A program made the position numbers and the translations under genes. A DNA stretch of 61,975 bases from Amphritea sp. 1_MG-2023 (lineage in GTDB: Bacteria; Pseudomonadota; Gammaproteobacteria; Pseudomonadales; Balneatricaceae). The notes beneath the pieces are model-generated. The model made no database searches and was not told the DNA's origin. It worked only from the letters and a program-made list of their open reading frames with translations. Position 1 is the first letter of the stretch. Every line of letters starts with the position of its first letter. Positions 8,129 through 17,001 of the stretch are shown in pieces. The stretch is taken from contig NZ_JAUOQE010000027.1 of the NCBI RefSeq assembly GCF_030547545.1, positions 1 through 61,975 of the forward strand, given 5' to 3'.

Positions 8129-8668
8129 ATGCTTAAAATAGTACTGACAAATATTTGTCTTTGTATTGATTGGCTGGTGCGACAGGCTGGCCGAGCCGCG
8201 GCTTTTATCATGCCGGTATTGGCGCTGGTCGTTGCCTTTGAAGTGTTCTCACGCTATGTCTTGGGGCAACCAACCATCTGGGCGTTTGATCTCTCGTTGT
8301 TTATGTTTGGTTATTTGGCTGCATTGGGTGGTGCTTATGCGCAACAGCAGCGAGCACATATCAATGTGGATATTCTCTATCTAAAAGTTTCTCGTCATAC
8401 CCGCAGCGTCTTTAATCTCATCTCGTTCTCATTAGCGATCTTCTTTCTGATCATTATTGTGAAAGTCAGTTTTGGGAAATATGAAGAGGCGATTGAGTTT
8501 GATTATCGTCGTCAAAGTGAGTGGGCTCCGCCAATGTTTCACTTCTGGATCATGATGATGATAGCCAGCGGTTTGTTTATTGCCCAGCTGGCAAGAGATA
8601 TGTTGGCAGAGCTGTATTTTCTTACGACCGGTCAAATGCTTATTGAGGCGCAGAATGATGGGAATTGA
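8129..8668 (+). CDS. TRAP transporter small permease (DctQ family)
   Basis: A 179-residue inner-membrane protein with four hydrophobic segments, the normal topology of DctQ. It carries the family-like stretch FEVFSRYVLGQPTIWAFDLS and GAYAQQQRAHINVDI. It pairs with the large permease to couple receptor-bound substrate to Na+ influx. I start it at the ATG at 8129 rather than 8102, because the earlier codon falls inside the terminator hairpin. Its 3' end overlaps the next gene by 14 bp. Confidence 0.85.
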   Translation: MLKIVLTNICLCIDWLVRQAGRAAAFIMPVLALVVAFEVFSRYVLGQPTIWAFDLSLFMFGYLAALGGAYAQQQRAHINVDILYLKVSRHTRSVFNLISFSLAIFFLIIIVKVSFGKYEEAIEFDYRRQSEWAPPMFHFWIMMMIASGLFIAQLARDMLAELYFLTTGQMLIEAQNDGN

Positions 8669-9980
8669 GCTGTTAACCGTAGTTCTTCTGGTATGTATTT
8701 TAGTGTTTTTTGCGCTCGGTGCTCAGGTTGGCTTAGCACTGGGTGGTATCGCTATGGCGGTGGGTTATATGACCTGGGGCGATGGCATTTTTAATGTTAT
8801 TCCCACCACCTTGGAATCCACCTATTTCAGTTTTATCCTCCTCGCGATTCCGCTGTATATCTATATGGGGCAACTGTTAACTAAATCGGGCATCGGTGAT
8901 GCGATGTTCAATTTTAGTCAGATGTTGATCGGCCGAGTGCGGGGTTCGCTGGCGATCAGTGTGATTGGCGTTTGCTCGATGATCGGTGCGATGGTGGGAA
9001 TCATCGGTGCCGGTATTATGACCTCGGGCAGTATTGCGCTGCGGCCGATGCTCGAACGTGGTTATGATCAACGTCTGGCACTGGGTGTCATCATGGCGGG
9101 TGGTGGTTTGGGTATTCTGATTCCACCGAGTATTCCGATGATTATGTTTGCCGCGTCGACGCAAAACTCCGTGGGTCGGATGTTTTTGGGGGCGATGATG
9201 CCCGCTTTACTGACCGTGGTCATGATGGTGCTGTATGTGGCTATCAGTTGTTGGTTGTTCCCAGCGCGTGCGCCTCGGGATATGGATAACGACGATATCG
9301 TTCAGCTGAAAGGCAAAGAAAAGTTTCGTGTGGCCCGCGATGGTCTGTTTTCGATGCTACTGATTGTGGTGGTTTTGGGCAGCATTATTACCGGTATCGC
9401 AACGCCGACGGAATCCGGTGCTATCGGTGTGGTCGGCGCGTTGCTACTGGCGATGTTGTTTAAACGTTTCAAAGTACAAATGTTTTTACAGTCAGGCTTT
9501 CAAACCGCGACATTAGTGAGTGTCGCTATGTGGATTATCTTTGGTGCATCGGTCTTCAGTAATTTCCATCTATTGATGGGCGTGCAGGGGATGGTGGCTG
9601 ACTTTACCGGACAGCTCGATCTACCACCGATTATGATTATCATTATGTTTCAGCTAATTATGTTATTGCTGGGCTTTATTATTGATGAGTTCATTATCGT
9701 GTTGATGTGCGCGCCGCTGTTTACGCCGATTGCGGTGTCGCTCGGTTACGATCCCATTTGGTTTGGCGTGCTGATGATTTTGAATATCCTGATTGCGGTA
9801 CAGACACCGCCTTACGGTTTTGCCCTCTTCTATTTGAAGGGGATTGCACCGGCGGGTATCGGTATGTCGGAAATTTATAAATCGGTGACGCCGTTTATTT
9901 TACTCAACCTGACGGTGTTGATTCTCTGCATGTTGTTTCCAGAGATCGTGCTCTGGTTGCCGAATTTAGTGATGGGTTAA
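8655..9980 (+). CDS. TRAP transporter large permease (DctM family)
   Basis: A 441-residue protein of about 12 membrane segments that forms the transport channel of the TRAP system. Typical DctM features are GIIGAGIMTSGSIALRPM, GGGLGILIPPSIPMI, ATPTESGAIGVVGALL and QTPPYGFALFYLKG. The start is one of two adjacent ATG codons at 8655/8658, overlapping the end of the DctQ gene, so the two are translationally coupled. It is followed after 10 bp by the universal stress protein gene. Confidence 0.88.
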   Translation: MMGIELLTVVLLVCILVFFALGAQVGLALGGIAMAVGYMTWGDGIFNVIPTTLESTYFSFILLAIPLYIYMGQLLTKSGIGDAMFNFSQMLIGRVRGSLAISVIGVCSMIGAMVGIIGAGIMTSGSIALRPMLERGYDQRLALGVIMAGGGLGILIPPSIPMIMFAASTQNSVGRMFLGAMMPALLTVVMMVLYVAISCWLFPARAPRDMDNDDIVQLKGKEKFRVARDGLFSMLLIVVVLGSIITGIATPTESGAIGVVGALLLAMLFKRFKVQMFLQSGFQTATLVSVAMWIIFGASVFSNFHLLMGVQGMVADFTGQLDLPPIMIIIMFQLIMLLLGFIIDEFIIVLMCAPLFTPIAVSLGYDPIWFGVLMILNILIAVQTPPYGFALFYLKGIAPAGIGMSEIYKSVTPFILLNLTVLILCMLFPEIVLWLPNLVMG

Positions 9981-9990
9981 GGAGTTAGTC

Positions 9991-10431
9991 ATGTATCGTA
10001 ATATTCTTATCCCACTGGATTTGTCACATACAGAGCACGTGAGCGAGTTGGCGCAGGTCGCCACCCGCTTAGCGGCGGGTCATCCGGCTCAGCTTAATTT
10101 GTTATATGTTGATCAGAGTTTTGTGCATCGGGCGGGTGATCCTCAGTTTGATCGTGATCTGCATGAGCAACATCGTCGCGAAGCACTGCTGCAGATGGAA
10201 AATCTGCTATCTGATTTAGCGGATAATATTCAGCTGAAGAACCTTTATCGTCATGGTACGGCGCATGATGAGATTCTTGAAACCGCGACGCAAATGCAGA
10301 GTGATGTGATTGTGATGATGGCCAGTAAGCCGGGCATCAGTCGCTATTTTATTGGCTCAAATGCCGAACGGGTGGTACGTCATGCACCCTGTTCGGTGTT
10401 TATTGTTCGCGCTGATGATTCAGCTAACTGA
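9991..10431 (+). CDS. universal stress protein (UspA family), TeaD-like
   Basis: A 146-residue single-domain Usp. The start YRNILIPLDLSHTEHV gives the first strand and helix. The C-terminal ATP-binding loop reads GSNAERVVRHAPCSVFIVR (the G-2x-G-9x-G-S/T pattern is only partly kept, beginning SRYFIGS). Usp proteins encoded with TRAP operons, such as TeaD beside the ectoine transporter TeaABC, modulate uptake. AAGGAG lies upstream of the ATG and the gene closes the TRAP operon. Its last 12 bp overlap the convergent LysR gene. Confidence 0.88.
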   Translation: MYRNILIPLDLSHTEHVSELAQVATRLAAGHPAQLNLLYVDQSFVHRAGDPQFDRDLHEQHRREALLQMENLLSDLADNIQLKNLYRHGTAHDEILETATQMQSDVIVMMASKPGISRYFIGSNAERVVRHAPCSVFIVRADDSAN

Positions 10432-11343
10432 CTCAGTAAGACAGTCTGTAAATAGCTGAATAATGAGCTGATTGCTGTGACGCTTACGCCAAAGCGCTCT
10501 GAAGGTATTGGTGTAACCGTACTGTTCGGTTAGTAAGGGACGCAGGGCCTTTTCAAGACGCCAGTTCTGCACCAGATGATGAGGCAGAAATCCGAGGTAA
10601 TGGCCACTCAAAATGAGAGTGGCTCGCGCCTCTTGATGGTGAGCGCAGGCTTGCTTATGCCATAGCTTCATATCGGGATGAACCTCTCGACCGGGCATTA
10701 AGCGAGGCGATTCAACAAAACGGTATTGACGTAATTCTGCGGCACTGATCTCGTCGGTACGGCTGAATAACGGATGGTCCTGCGCACAATACAAGCGCAT
10801 ATCCTCTTCAAACAGTTTCATGTTGGTGAGTTCGGGGTAGGGCTGATTGGTGACGGTGATACCGATATCGACTTGCTGATTGAGTAGCGCTGAAATCACA
10901 TCATCAGAACTCATCGTGCTAATACGGATTCTGACATCTGGGGCTTTCACTGAGAACCGATCGAGCACTTTTAGGATCGATGAGTTATGCGCGCCGAGCA
11001 TATGTTCGGCAAAGCCTAAATGAAGGTCGCCTAGAATGCGATTATGGCTTTGATTAATGGTGTTTTTGAACTGATCAAGAGCGCCGAGTAGTTCCAGTGT
11101 TGCGCTATAGACGGTTTGCCCCTGTTCGGTTAATGAGAAACCTGCTCGGCCGCGTTCACAGAGGCGCATATCGAGTCGTTTTTCTAGATCGGATATGTAA
11201 TTGGAGATGGTTGAGTTAGCGAGATTGAGTTGAATCTCTGCCGGTGTGAAGCCACCACATTCAACCACCACTTTAAATACTTTCAGTAAGCGAAGATCCA
11301 TATCAGCCAACTGACCGGAGAGGGCTACTTTTCTACGTCCCAT
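10420..11343 (-). CDS. LysR-family transcriptional regulator, copy 2
   Basis: A 307-residue LysR-type regulator. The helix-turn-helix is at about residues 15-70 (FKVVVECGGFTPAEIQLNLA, then ISNYISDLEKRL). A co-inducer domain follows. The ATG at 11343 has AAGGAG upstream with good spacing, so I prefer it over a start 48 bp earlier. It is divergent from the dehydrogenase/aminotransferase operon starting at 11492 and is its probable regulator. It is a paralogue of the LysR at 5897-6835, and the pair flanks the TRAP/Usp operon. Confidence 0.9.
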   Translation of the reverse strand: MGRRKVALSGQLADMDLRLLKVFKVVVECGGFTPAEIQLNLANSTISNYISDLEKRLDMRLCERGRAGFSLTEQGQTVYSATLELLGALDQFKNTINQSHNRILGDLHLGFAEHMLGAHNSSILKVLDRFSVKAPDVRIRISTMSSDDVISALLNQQVDIGITVTNQPYPELTNMKLFEEDMRLYCAQDHPLFSRTDEISAAELRQYRFVESPRLMPGREVHPDMKLWHKQACAHHQEARATLILSGHYLGFLPHHLVQNWRLEKALRPLLTEQYGYTNTFRALWRKRHSNQLIIQLFTDCLTESVS

Positions 11344-11491
11344 CAGGGGCTCCTTGGTGATCGTTGAGTGATGATACTTTTGTTTTTGCAAATATAAATA
11401 ATTGTAAATAATTATATAAGCAAAAGCTTCAACGATCTATAAATACAGTTATAACGCAGTTGGACGAGTCACTGCACGTTGGAGAGATGGA

Positions 11492-12955
11492 ATGACAATA
11501 CAGATTAAAGATTCATCGTTATTGAAAACGCAGGCCTTTATTGATGGCCAATGGGTCGATGGCGATAACGGTGAAACATTTGCGGTGACCGATCCGGCGA
11601 CGGGTGAACATTTAGCGGATATCGCCAGTGTGGGGGCCGCTGAAACCCGTCGCGCTATCGCTGCGGCTGAACGGGCCATGGCGGAATGGAAAACACTACC
11701 GGCGAAGAGTCGTAGTGATGTGCTGGAAAAATGGCATCAGTTGATTATCGAAAACAGCGAAGATTTAGCGATCATCATGACCGCTGAGCAGGGCAAGACG
11801 CTGAGCGAATCCCGTGGCGAAGTCGCGTATGGTGCCTCGTTCGTTAAGTGGTTTGCCGAAGAGGGCAAGCGGGTTTACGGCGATATTATACCAACCCCGT
11901 CAGACCGTCGTGGTGTGGTGGTTAAACAGCCGGTGGGCGTGGTTGCCGCCATTACGCCGTGGAACTTCCCCAATGCGATGATTACGCGTAAAGCGGGCCC
12001 GGCTCTCGCCGTGGGTTGTGCCATCGTGTTAAAGCCTGCGGCTGAAACACCTTTATCGGCGCTAGCGCTGGTGGAACTGGCGAATCGTGCAGGGCTACCT
12101 ACGGGCTTGTTTAGTGTGTTACCGGGAAGTGATGCACCGGCCATTGGTGGTGAGATGACCGCTAACCCAACGGTTAAGAAGGTGACATTTACCGGCTCGA
12201 CACCGGTTGGCAAGCTGTTGATGAAGCAATGTGCGGATAGCGTTAAACGAACATCCATGGAGCTTGGCGGTAACGCTCCGGTCATTATTTTTGATGACGC
12301 CGATCTAGATATCGCCGTGGCTGGTGCGTTAACGGCTAAATACCGTAATTCTGGTCAAACCTGTATCTGTGCCAATCGTTTGTTAGTGCAGGAAGGCATC
12401 TATGATGCGTTCGTGGAAAAATTTAGCGCCGCGGTTAGTGAGTTTCGTATTGGTAATGGTTTTGCGGCAGAGACGACGCATGGCCCCGTCATTACCGAGA
12501 AGGCGGCTAAAGAGATTCATTCGAAGGTTGAAAATGCGGTTGCAGAAGGGGCGACCGTGGTGATCGGTGGACAACCCGGTGAGCAGGGCGCGTGCTTCTA
12601 TCAGCCGACCGTGTTGACCGATGTCACCGATACTATGCGGGTTTTCCGTGAAGAGATCTTTGGGCCAGTGGCACCGGTATTTAAATTTAGTACGGAAGCC
12701 GATGCGGTGCGGATGGCTAATGATACTGAGTTTGGTTTGGCTGCCTATATCTATACCGAAAGTATGGGACGCAGCTGGCGCGTATCGGAAGCGATCGATT
12801 ATGGCATGGTCGGCGTGAATGAAACGGCGATTAGTTCTGAAGTAATTCCGTTCGGTGGGGTTAAAGAATCGGGTCAGGGCCGTGAAGGGTCTAAATATGG
12901 TCTGGATGATTATCTAGAAACAAAATACATCTGTTTTGGCGCATTACAGCGTTGA
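11492..12955 (+). CDS. gabD: NAD(P)-dependent succinate-semialdehyde dehydrogenase
   Basis: A 487-residue aldehyde dehydrogenase oxidising succinic semialdehyde to succinate, the last step of GABA and putrescine breakdown. ALDH signatures are visible: the cofactor-site FTGSTPVGK, the general-base glutamate in MELGGNAP, and the catalytic cysteine in NSGQTCICANR. The C-terminal GGVKESGQGREGSKYG is characteristic of GabD. Its position before an omega-aminotransferase matches a classic transaminase-dehydrogenase pair. It starts at an ATG behind GGAGAGATGG. Related semialdehyde dehydrogenases (glutarate semialdehyde) cannot be excluded. Confidence 0.88.
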   Translation: MTIQIKDSSLLKTQAFIDGQWVDGDNGETFAVTDPATGEHLADIASVGAAETRRAIAAAERAMAEWKTLPAKSRSDVLEKWHQLIIENSEDLAIIMTAEQGKTLSESRGEVAYGASFVKWFAEEGKRVYGDIIPTPSDRRGVVVKQPVGVVAAITPWNFPNAMITRKAGPALAVGCAIVLKPAAETPLSALALVELANRAGLPTGLFSVLPGSDAPAIGGEMTANPTVKKVTFTGSTPVGKLLMKQCADSVKRTSMELGGNAPVIIFDDADLDIAVAGALTAKYRNSGQTCICANRLLVQEGIYDAFVEKFSAAVSEFRIGNGFAAETTHGPVITEKAAKEIHSKVENAVAEGATVVIGGQPGEQGACFYQPTVLTDVTDTMRVFREEIFGPVAPVFKFSTEADAVRMANDTEFGLAAYIYTESMGRSWRVSEAIDYGMVGVNETAISSEVIPFGGVKESGQGREGSKYGLDDYLETKYICFGALQR

Positions 12956-12978
12956 GCTGTAAATAATGGAGAGGCGTT

Positions 12979-14331
12979 ATGAGTAATATTATCTATCCAA
13001 CAACTAACTTTAAGGCAACTGAAACCCTGACGATGGAACGGGGTGATGGTGTGTATGTTTATGATAATCAAGGTAAACAGTATATCGAAGGCCTAGCGGG
13101 GCTGTGGTGTACTTCGCTTGGTTATAACAACCGTGAGCTGATCGATACAGCGGCAGAACAGATGGGTAAGCTGTCATACTCACATATGTTTGGCGGTAAG
13201 ACACATCAGGTGGCGATGGATTTAGCGGATAAACTGACCGCCATGTTGCCGGTTGAAAATGCGAAAGTGTTCTTCGGTAACTCCGGTAGTGATGCCAACG
13301 ATAGCCAAGTGAAGATGCTGCGTTATTACTTTAATGCGATCGGTAAGCCCGAAAAATTCAAGATTATCGCGCGTGAACGTTCTTATCACGGTGTCACAGT
13401 TGCCTCGGCTTGTTTGACCGGCCTGCATGCCAACCATACGCATTTCGATCTGCCGTTTGAAGCGTTAGGTATTTTACGCACCGATGCACCTCATTACTAT
13501 CGCGGTGCGTTACCGGGCGAGTCGGAAGAACAGTTCGTTGATCGTATTGTTAATAACCTCGAACAGCTGATCCTTAAAGAGGGTGCGGATACCATTGCGG
13601 CCTTTATCGCCGAACCGATTACCGGTGCCAGTGGGGTGATTGTGCCGCCACAAGGTTATTACCAAAAAGTTCAGGCGGTACTGAATAAGTACGATATTCT
13701 GTTCTGGGCCGATGAAGTGATCACTGGCTTTGGCCGTACCGGTAATGACTTTGGTTGCACAACCATGGGCATTGAAAAGCCTGCGATGATGACTCTGGCG
13801 AAGCAACTTTCTTCTGCTTATATGCCAATCAGTGCATCGGCTATCCGCGGCGATATGTATGAAGCGATGATTGAACCGACGACTCAGGTGGGTGTGTTTG
13901 GTCATGGCTTTACTTATTCCGGTCATCCGGTCGCTGCGGCTGTGGCGCTGAAAACCCTGGAAATTTACCAGCGGGATAACATCTTCGGTCATGCGGCGAC
14001 GATCGGTGAATACATGCAGCAACGTCTGAATGAGTTCCGTGATCATCCGTTGGTGGGTGAAGTGCGTGGCGCTGGCATGATTGGTGCCATTGAGTTGGTG
14101 GCGAATAAGGCGACAGGGGCGGCCTTTGAAGGCGGTGAAGTCGGCGCTTTTGCAATTCAGTCATGTCAGAATCACGGTATGATTATTCGTGCCGTGGCCG
14201 GTAATTCGTTGGCGTTCTGTCCACCGTTGATTATGACCGTGGCACAAATCGATGAGATGATCGATAAGCTCTCGCTTGCGTTGAGTGAAACACTGGACTT
14301 CGTCACGCGTAAGGGTTTAATCGCCGCTTAA
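12979..14331 (+). CDS. class III omega-aminotransferase (putrescine/GABA/taurine:pyruvate type)
   Basis: A 450-residue PLP-dependent fold-type I aminotransferase that moves a terminal amino group to pyruvate or 2-oxoglutarate. It has ADEVITGFGRTG around the cofactor-ring aspartate and the PLP lysine in LAKQLSSAYMPISAS. GNSGSDANDSQVKM binds the phosphate and HGFTYSGHPVAAAVAL is typical of the SpuC/TPA subgroup. The downstream position behind gabD with a 23-bp gap suggests that the product aldehyde is passed to GabD. GGAGAGG precedes the ATG. The exact donor (putrescine, GABA, beta-alanine or taurine) cannot be read from sequence. Confidence 0.85.
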   Translation: MSNIIYPTTNFKATETLTMERGDGVYVYDNQGKQYIEGLAGLWCTSLGYNNRELIDTAAEQMGKLSYSHMFGGKTHQVAMDLADKLTAMLPVENAKVFFGNSGSDANDSQVKMLRYYFNAIGKPEKFKIIARERSYHGVTVASACLTGLHANHTHFDLPFEALGILRTDAPHYYRGALPGESEEQFVDRIVNNLEQLILKEGADTIAAFIAEPITGASGVIVPPQGYYQKVQAVLNKYDILFWADEVITGFGRTGNDFGCTTMGIEKPAMMTLAKQLSSAYMPISASAIRGDMYEAMIEPTTQVGVFGHGFTYSGHPVAAAVALKTLEIYQRDNIFGHAATIGEYMQQRLNEFRDHPLVGEVRGAGMIGAIELVANKATGAAFEGGEVGAFAIQSCQNHGMIIRAVAGNSLAFCPPLIMTVAQIDEMIDKLSLALSETLDFVTRKGLIAA

Positions 14332-14340
14332 TTGATATCC

Positions 14341-14376
14341 ATCGGGCTGATTGGGAACGGGTCAGTCCGATTTTTT
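14341..14376 (+). terminator. terminator of the gabD-aminotransferase operon
   Basis: ATCGG then CTGA (14341-14350) pair with TCAG then CCGAT (14362-14371), ending in TTTTTT, 10 bp after the aminotransferase stop codon. Confidence 0.75.
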
Positions 14377-14527
14377 ACCGCTGAACCTCGGTGTTGAGGT
14401 TTGTTGTGAAGCCTTGGCTTAGCGGTACCGTTCTATGTGGCAGGTTCCTCTAGGCCAGCCTCTTTTGAGCACAGATCCTTCGGGATCATCTTGTTGGGAG
14501 GTCATATTCGTATGACCTCCCTTTTTT
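14377..14527 (+). ncRNA. candidate structured RNA ending in a strong terminator
   Basis: ACCGCT (14377-14382) pairs with AGCGGT (14421-14426) and encloses two further perfect hairpins, AACCTC/GAGGTT and AAGCC/GGCTT. This is a three-way junction. It is followed by GATCC-TTCG-GGATC (14474-14487). The last element is GGGAGGTCATA-TTCG-TATGACCTCCC with a six-T tail (14496-14527), an 11-bp stem with a stable tetraloop. No reading frame covers it. It may be a small RNA or the 5' leader or attenuator of the helicase gene at 14673. No clear promoter was found, so its independence is inferred. Confidence 0.45.
14496..14527 (+). terminator. strong rho-independent terminator with TTCG loop
   Basis: An 11-bp perfect stem, TTCG tetraloop and TTTTTT. 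It separates the aminotransferase region from the helicase gene. Confidence 0.85.
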
Positions 14528-14672
14528 ATAGGGTTTTCCTCGTACTTATCCATATTTCTGCGGCAGTGGAATCAAGCGTTTATCGACGTTGGCTTTAGCT
14601 CGCCTGATTAAGGGTATACTCTGACCCTTATCTTTGGCCCCTTACTTTGATCGGTTTAATAGGAACGGATTT

Positions 14673-16613
14673 ATGTCAGCACCACTTCCCGATACGTTGT
14701 CGCAACAGTTACGCCAATCCTTTGGTTTTGAGGGCTTTAGGCCAGGACAAGAGCAAACGATTCGGCAGTTATTGCAGGGGACGTCATCACTGGCTATTTT
14801 TCCCACCGGCTCGGGTAAATCACTGTGTTATCAATTAACGGCGCTCTGTTTGCCGCATTTAACGCTGGTGGTGTCACCGCTCTTGGCGTTGATGAAAGAT
14901 CAGTTAGCGTTTCTGGCAGAAAAAGGGATTCCCGCCGCCAGTATCGATTCAACCCTGAGCGCGGCACAAAGTCGTCAGGTGATGAATGATATACGTCATG
15001 GCAGTATCAAGGTGTTAATGGTGTCGGTTGAGCGATTTAAAAATGAACGCTTTCGTCAGTTTATTCAATCGATACCCGTATCGATGCTGGTGATCGATGA
15101 GGCACACTGTATTTCTGAATGGGGACATAACTTTCGTCCCGATTACCTCAAGCTGCCAGCCTATCGTGAAGCTCTAAATATTCCATTGGTATTGCTATTA
15201 ACCGCCACCGCGACGCAACAGGTGAAGCGGGATATGGCCAGCAAGTTTGCGATAGCGGAAGAGCATATTGTGCAGACCGGCTTTTATCGCGCTAATTTGG
15301 ATCTCAGCGTTTTGGCGGTGCCAAGCAGGGAAAAAAATGCTCGCCTGCTGGAGGTGATCAAGTCGCAGCAGGGGGCGGGTATTGTCTATGTGACACTGCA
15401 GCAGCGTGCCGAACAGGTGGCTGCGTTTTTGCTGCAACAAGGTATTAACGCCTCGGCTTATCATGCCGGCTTCGATGATCTGAAACGACAACAGATTCAA
15501 GCGGATTTTATGGCTGGGCATATCGAAGTAGTGGTGGCGACAATCGCCTTCGGTATGGGTATTGATAAAAGTAATATACGCTTCGTTATTCATTATGATC
15601 TGCCCAAGTCGATCGAAAACTATAGTCAAGAAATTGGCCGTGCGGGTCGCGATGGGCTGCCATCTAACTGTATTACATTGGCTAATTTAGATGGCCTGAA
15701 TACTGTCGAAAATTTTGTCTATGGTGATACTCCCGAGTTGAGTGGCATTGAATTTTTATTGAATAATATTCGTCGCGAGTGTCAAAACGGGCAGTGGGAG
15801 CTACAGCTTAACGCGTTATCAACGGCGAGTAATATTCGTCAACTGCCGCTGAAAACATTGCTGGTACAGCTAGAGCTACGCGGTGTAATACAGCCTCTCT
15901 ATGCTTACTTTGCCGATTTTAAATATAAGCTGTTACAGCCCAAGGAGCAGATTCTTGAGCGCTTTGAGGGGGAACGACAAGACTTTTTGGCCGCCGTTTT
16001 TGCCAATACAGCGTTTAAGCGGGTGTGGGGCACCTTAGCGTTCGAGACGCTACTGCAACGCTACCGATGTGATCGGCAACGCATTGTGGCGGCGTTAGAT
16101 TATCTGCAAGCGCAGGGCTTGATCGAGTTAGAAACCAAAAAGCTAACCGATGTGTATCAGGTCAATCAATCGCGCTTGGACGATGCGACACTAGCACAGC
16201 AATTATATGATTACTTTTTAGATAAAGAGCATAAAGAGATTGCTCGAATTGCCGCCTTGGTTAAATTTTTCGAGTTGAAAGATTGCCTGAGTCATCATTT
16301 AGCGCGCTATTTTGATGATCATCAAAGTGCCGAGCACTGTGGGCATTGTTCCGCTTGCCGAGGACAATCGGTAACGCTTGAGTACTCAGCATCTCCCTGT
16401 TGGCCTACCGATGAGCAGCTTATCCGCGATTTAGCGGCGTTACGTCAGCATTTGACTGTGCCGCTTAGCGTGGATACTCAATGTCGTTTTCTGGCGGGTA
16501 TCAGTGTCCCCTTATTCACCCGACATAAAGTGCGTCAGTTGCAGGGTTTTGGTTGTTGCGAGGCGATGCGATATGCCGATATACGGGATAAAATAGCCGC
16601 GTTATTGGCTTAG
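14673..16613 (+). CDS. RecQ-family ATP-dependent DNA helicase
   Basis: A 646-residue superfamily 2 helicase acting in DNA repair. It has the Walker A motif FPTGSGKSLCYQ, SPLLALMKDQ (motif Ia), VIDEAHCISEWGHNFRPDY (motif II with the RecQ aromatic loop), LTATAT (motif III) and QEIGRAGRDG (motif VI). A C-terminal CGHCSACRG after a conserved histidine region resembles the zinc-binding part. There is no HRDC domain, so it is not the classical 600-residue RecQ arrangement but a RecQ-like paralogue with a different C-terminus. I use the ATG at 14673, preceded by AGGAACGG. The 3' end overlaps the convergent DUF1289 gene by 12 bp. Confidence 0.9.
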   Translation: MSAPLPDTLSQQLRQSFGFEGFRPGQEQTIRQLLQGTSSLAIFPTGSGKSLCYQLTALCLPHLTLVVSPLLALMKDQLAFLAEKGIPAASIDSTLSAAQSRQVMNDIRHGSIKVLMVSVERFKNERFRQFIQSIPVSMLVIDEAHCISEWGHNFRPDYLKLPAYREALNIPLVLLLTATATQQVKRDMASKFAIAEEHIVQTGFYRANLDLSVLAVPSREKNARLLEVIKSQQGAGIVYVTLQQRAEQVAAFLLQQGINASAYHAGFDDLKRQQIQADFMAGHIEVVVATIAFGMGIDKSNIRFVIHYDLPKSIENYSQEIGRAGRDGLPSNCITLANLDGLNTVENFVYGDTPELSGIEFLLNNIRRECQNGQWELQLNALSTASNIRQLPLKTLLVQLELRGVIQPLYAYFADFKYKLLQPKEQILERFEGERQDFLAAVFANTAFKRVWGTLAFETLLQRYRCDRQRIVAALDYLQAQGLIELETKKLTDVYQVNQSRLDDATLAQQLYDYFLDKEHKEIARIAALVKFFELKDCLSHHLARYFDDHQSAEHCGHCSACRGQSVTLEYSASPCWPTDEQLIRDLAALRQHLTVPLSVDTQCRFLAGISVPLFTRHKVRQLQGFGCCEAMRYADIRDKIAALLA

Positions 16614-16805
16614 ACGGCGCTGCTGACAGCGCTTCAAGATAGCGGCTTTTTCAACGTTATTGGCACCGTGCCAAGCTAAAATCTCCTCGAGTGTTCTAAA
16701 GCAGCCGAGACAGGTATTTTGTTTATCTAGGCAGCAATTACGAATACAGGGCGTTTGACTGCTGACGCTTAATGCTCTGAACGGCGGATTGACCGGTGTT
16801 TTCAT
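16602..16805 (-). CDS. DUF1289 small cysteine-rich protein
   Basis: A 67-residue protein with the DUF1289 pattern TPCIRNCCLDKQNTCLGCFR followed by EEILAWHGANNVEKAAIL. The clustered cysteines suggest metal binding; function is unknown in the family. The ATG at 16805 has AGGTGA upstream and directly precedes the conserved region. A longer frame reaching 16955 adds unconserved sequence and is rejected. It is convergent with the helicase gene, overlapping 12 bp. Confidence 0.8.
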   Translation of the reverse strand: MKTPVNPPFRALSVSSQTPCIRNCCLDKQNTCLGCFRTLEEILAWHGANNVEKAAILKRCQQRRLSQ

Positions 16806-17001
16806 TTTTTTCACCTGAGAGCCGGTTGATGGTGTTTGAGTTAGCGTCAATGATATCAAGCTTGAATTAAGTAGAGACCCTATTGGCTGAGTAAGCAAGT
16901 TTCTTTTGAGAGCAATATGGGTACAAACAACGCTACCGCTTATGTGTGATGCCATTAGGCGTGAGCGAGTGTCGGTAAGCGACGGAGATCAGCTGTGCCG
17001 C

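Noticed and set aside
13510-14046. 178-codon antisense frame inside the aminotransferase gene
   Set aside because: Composition is that of a shadow frame (His/Arg-rich) and the sense gene carries all conserved motifs.
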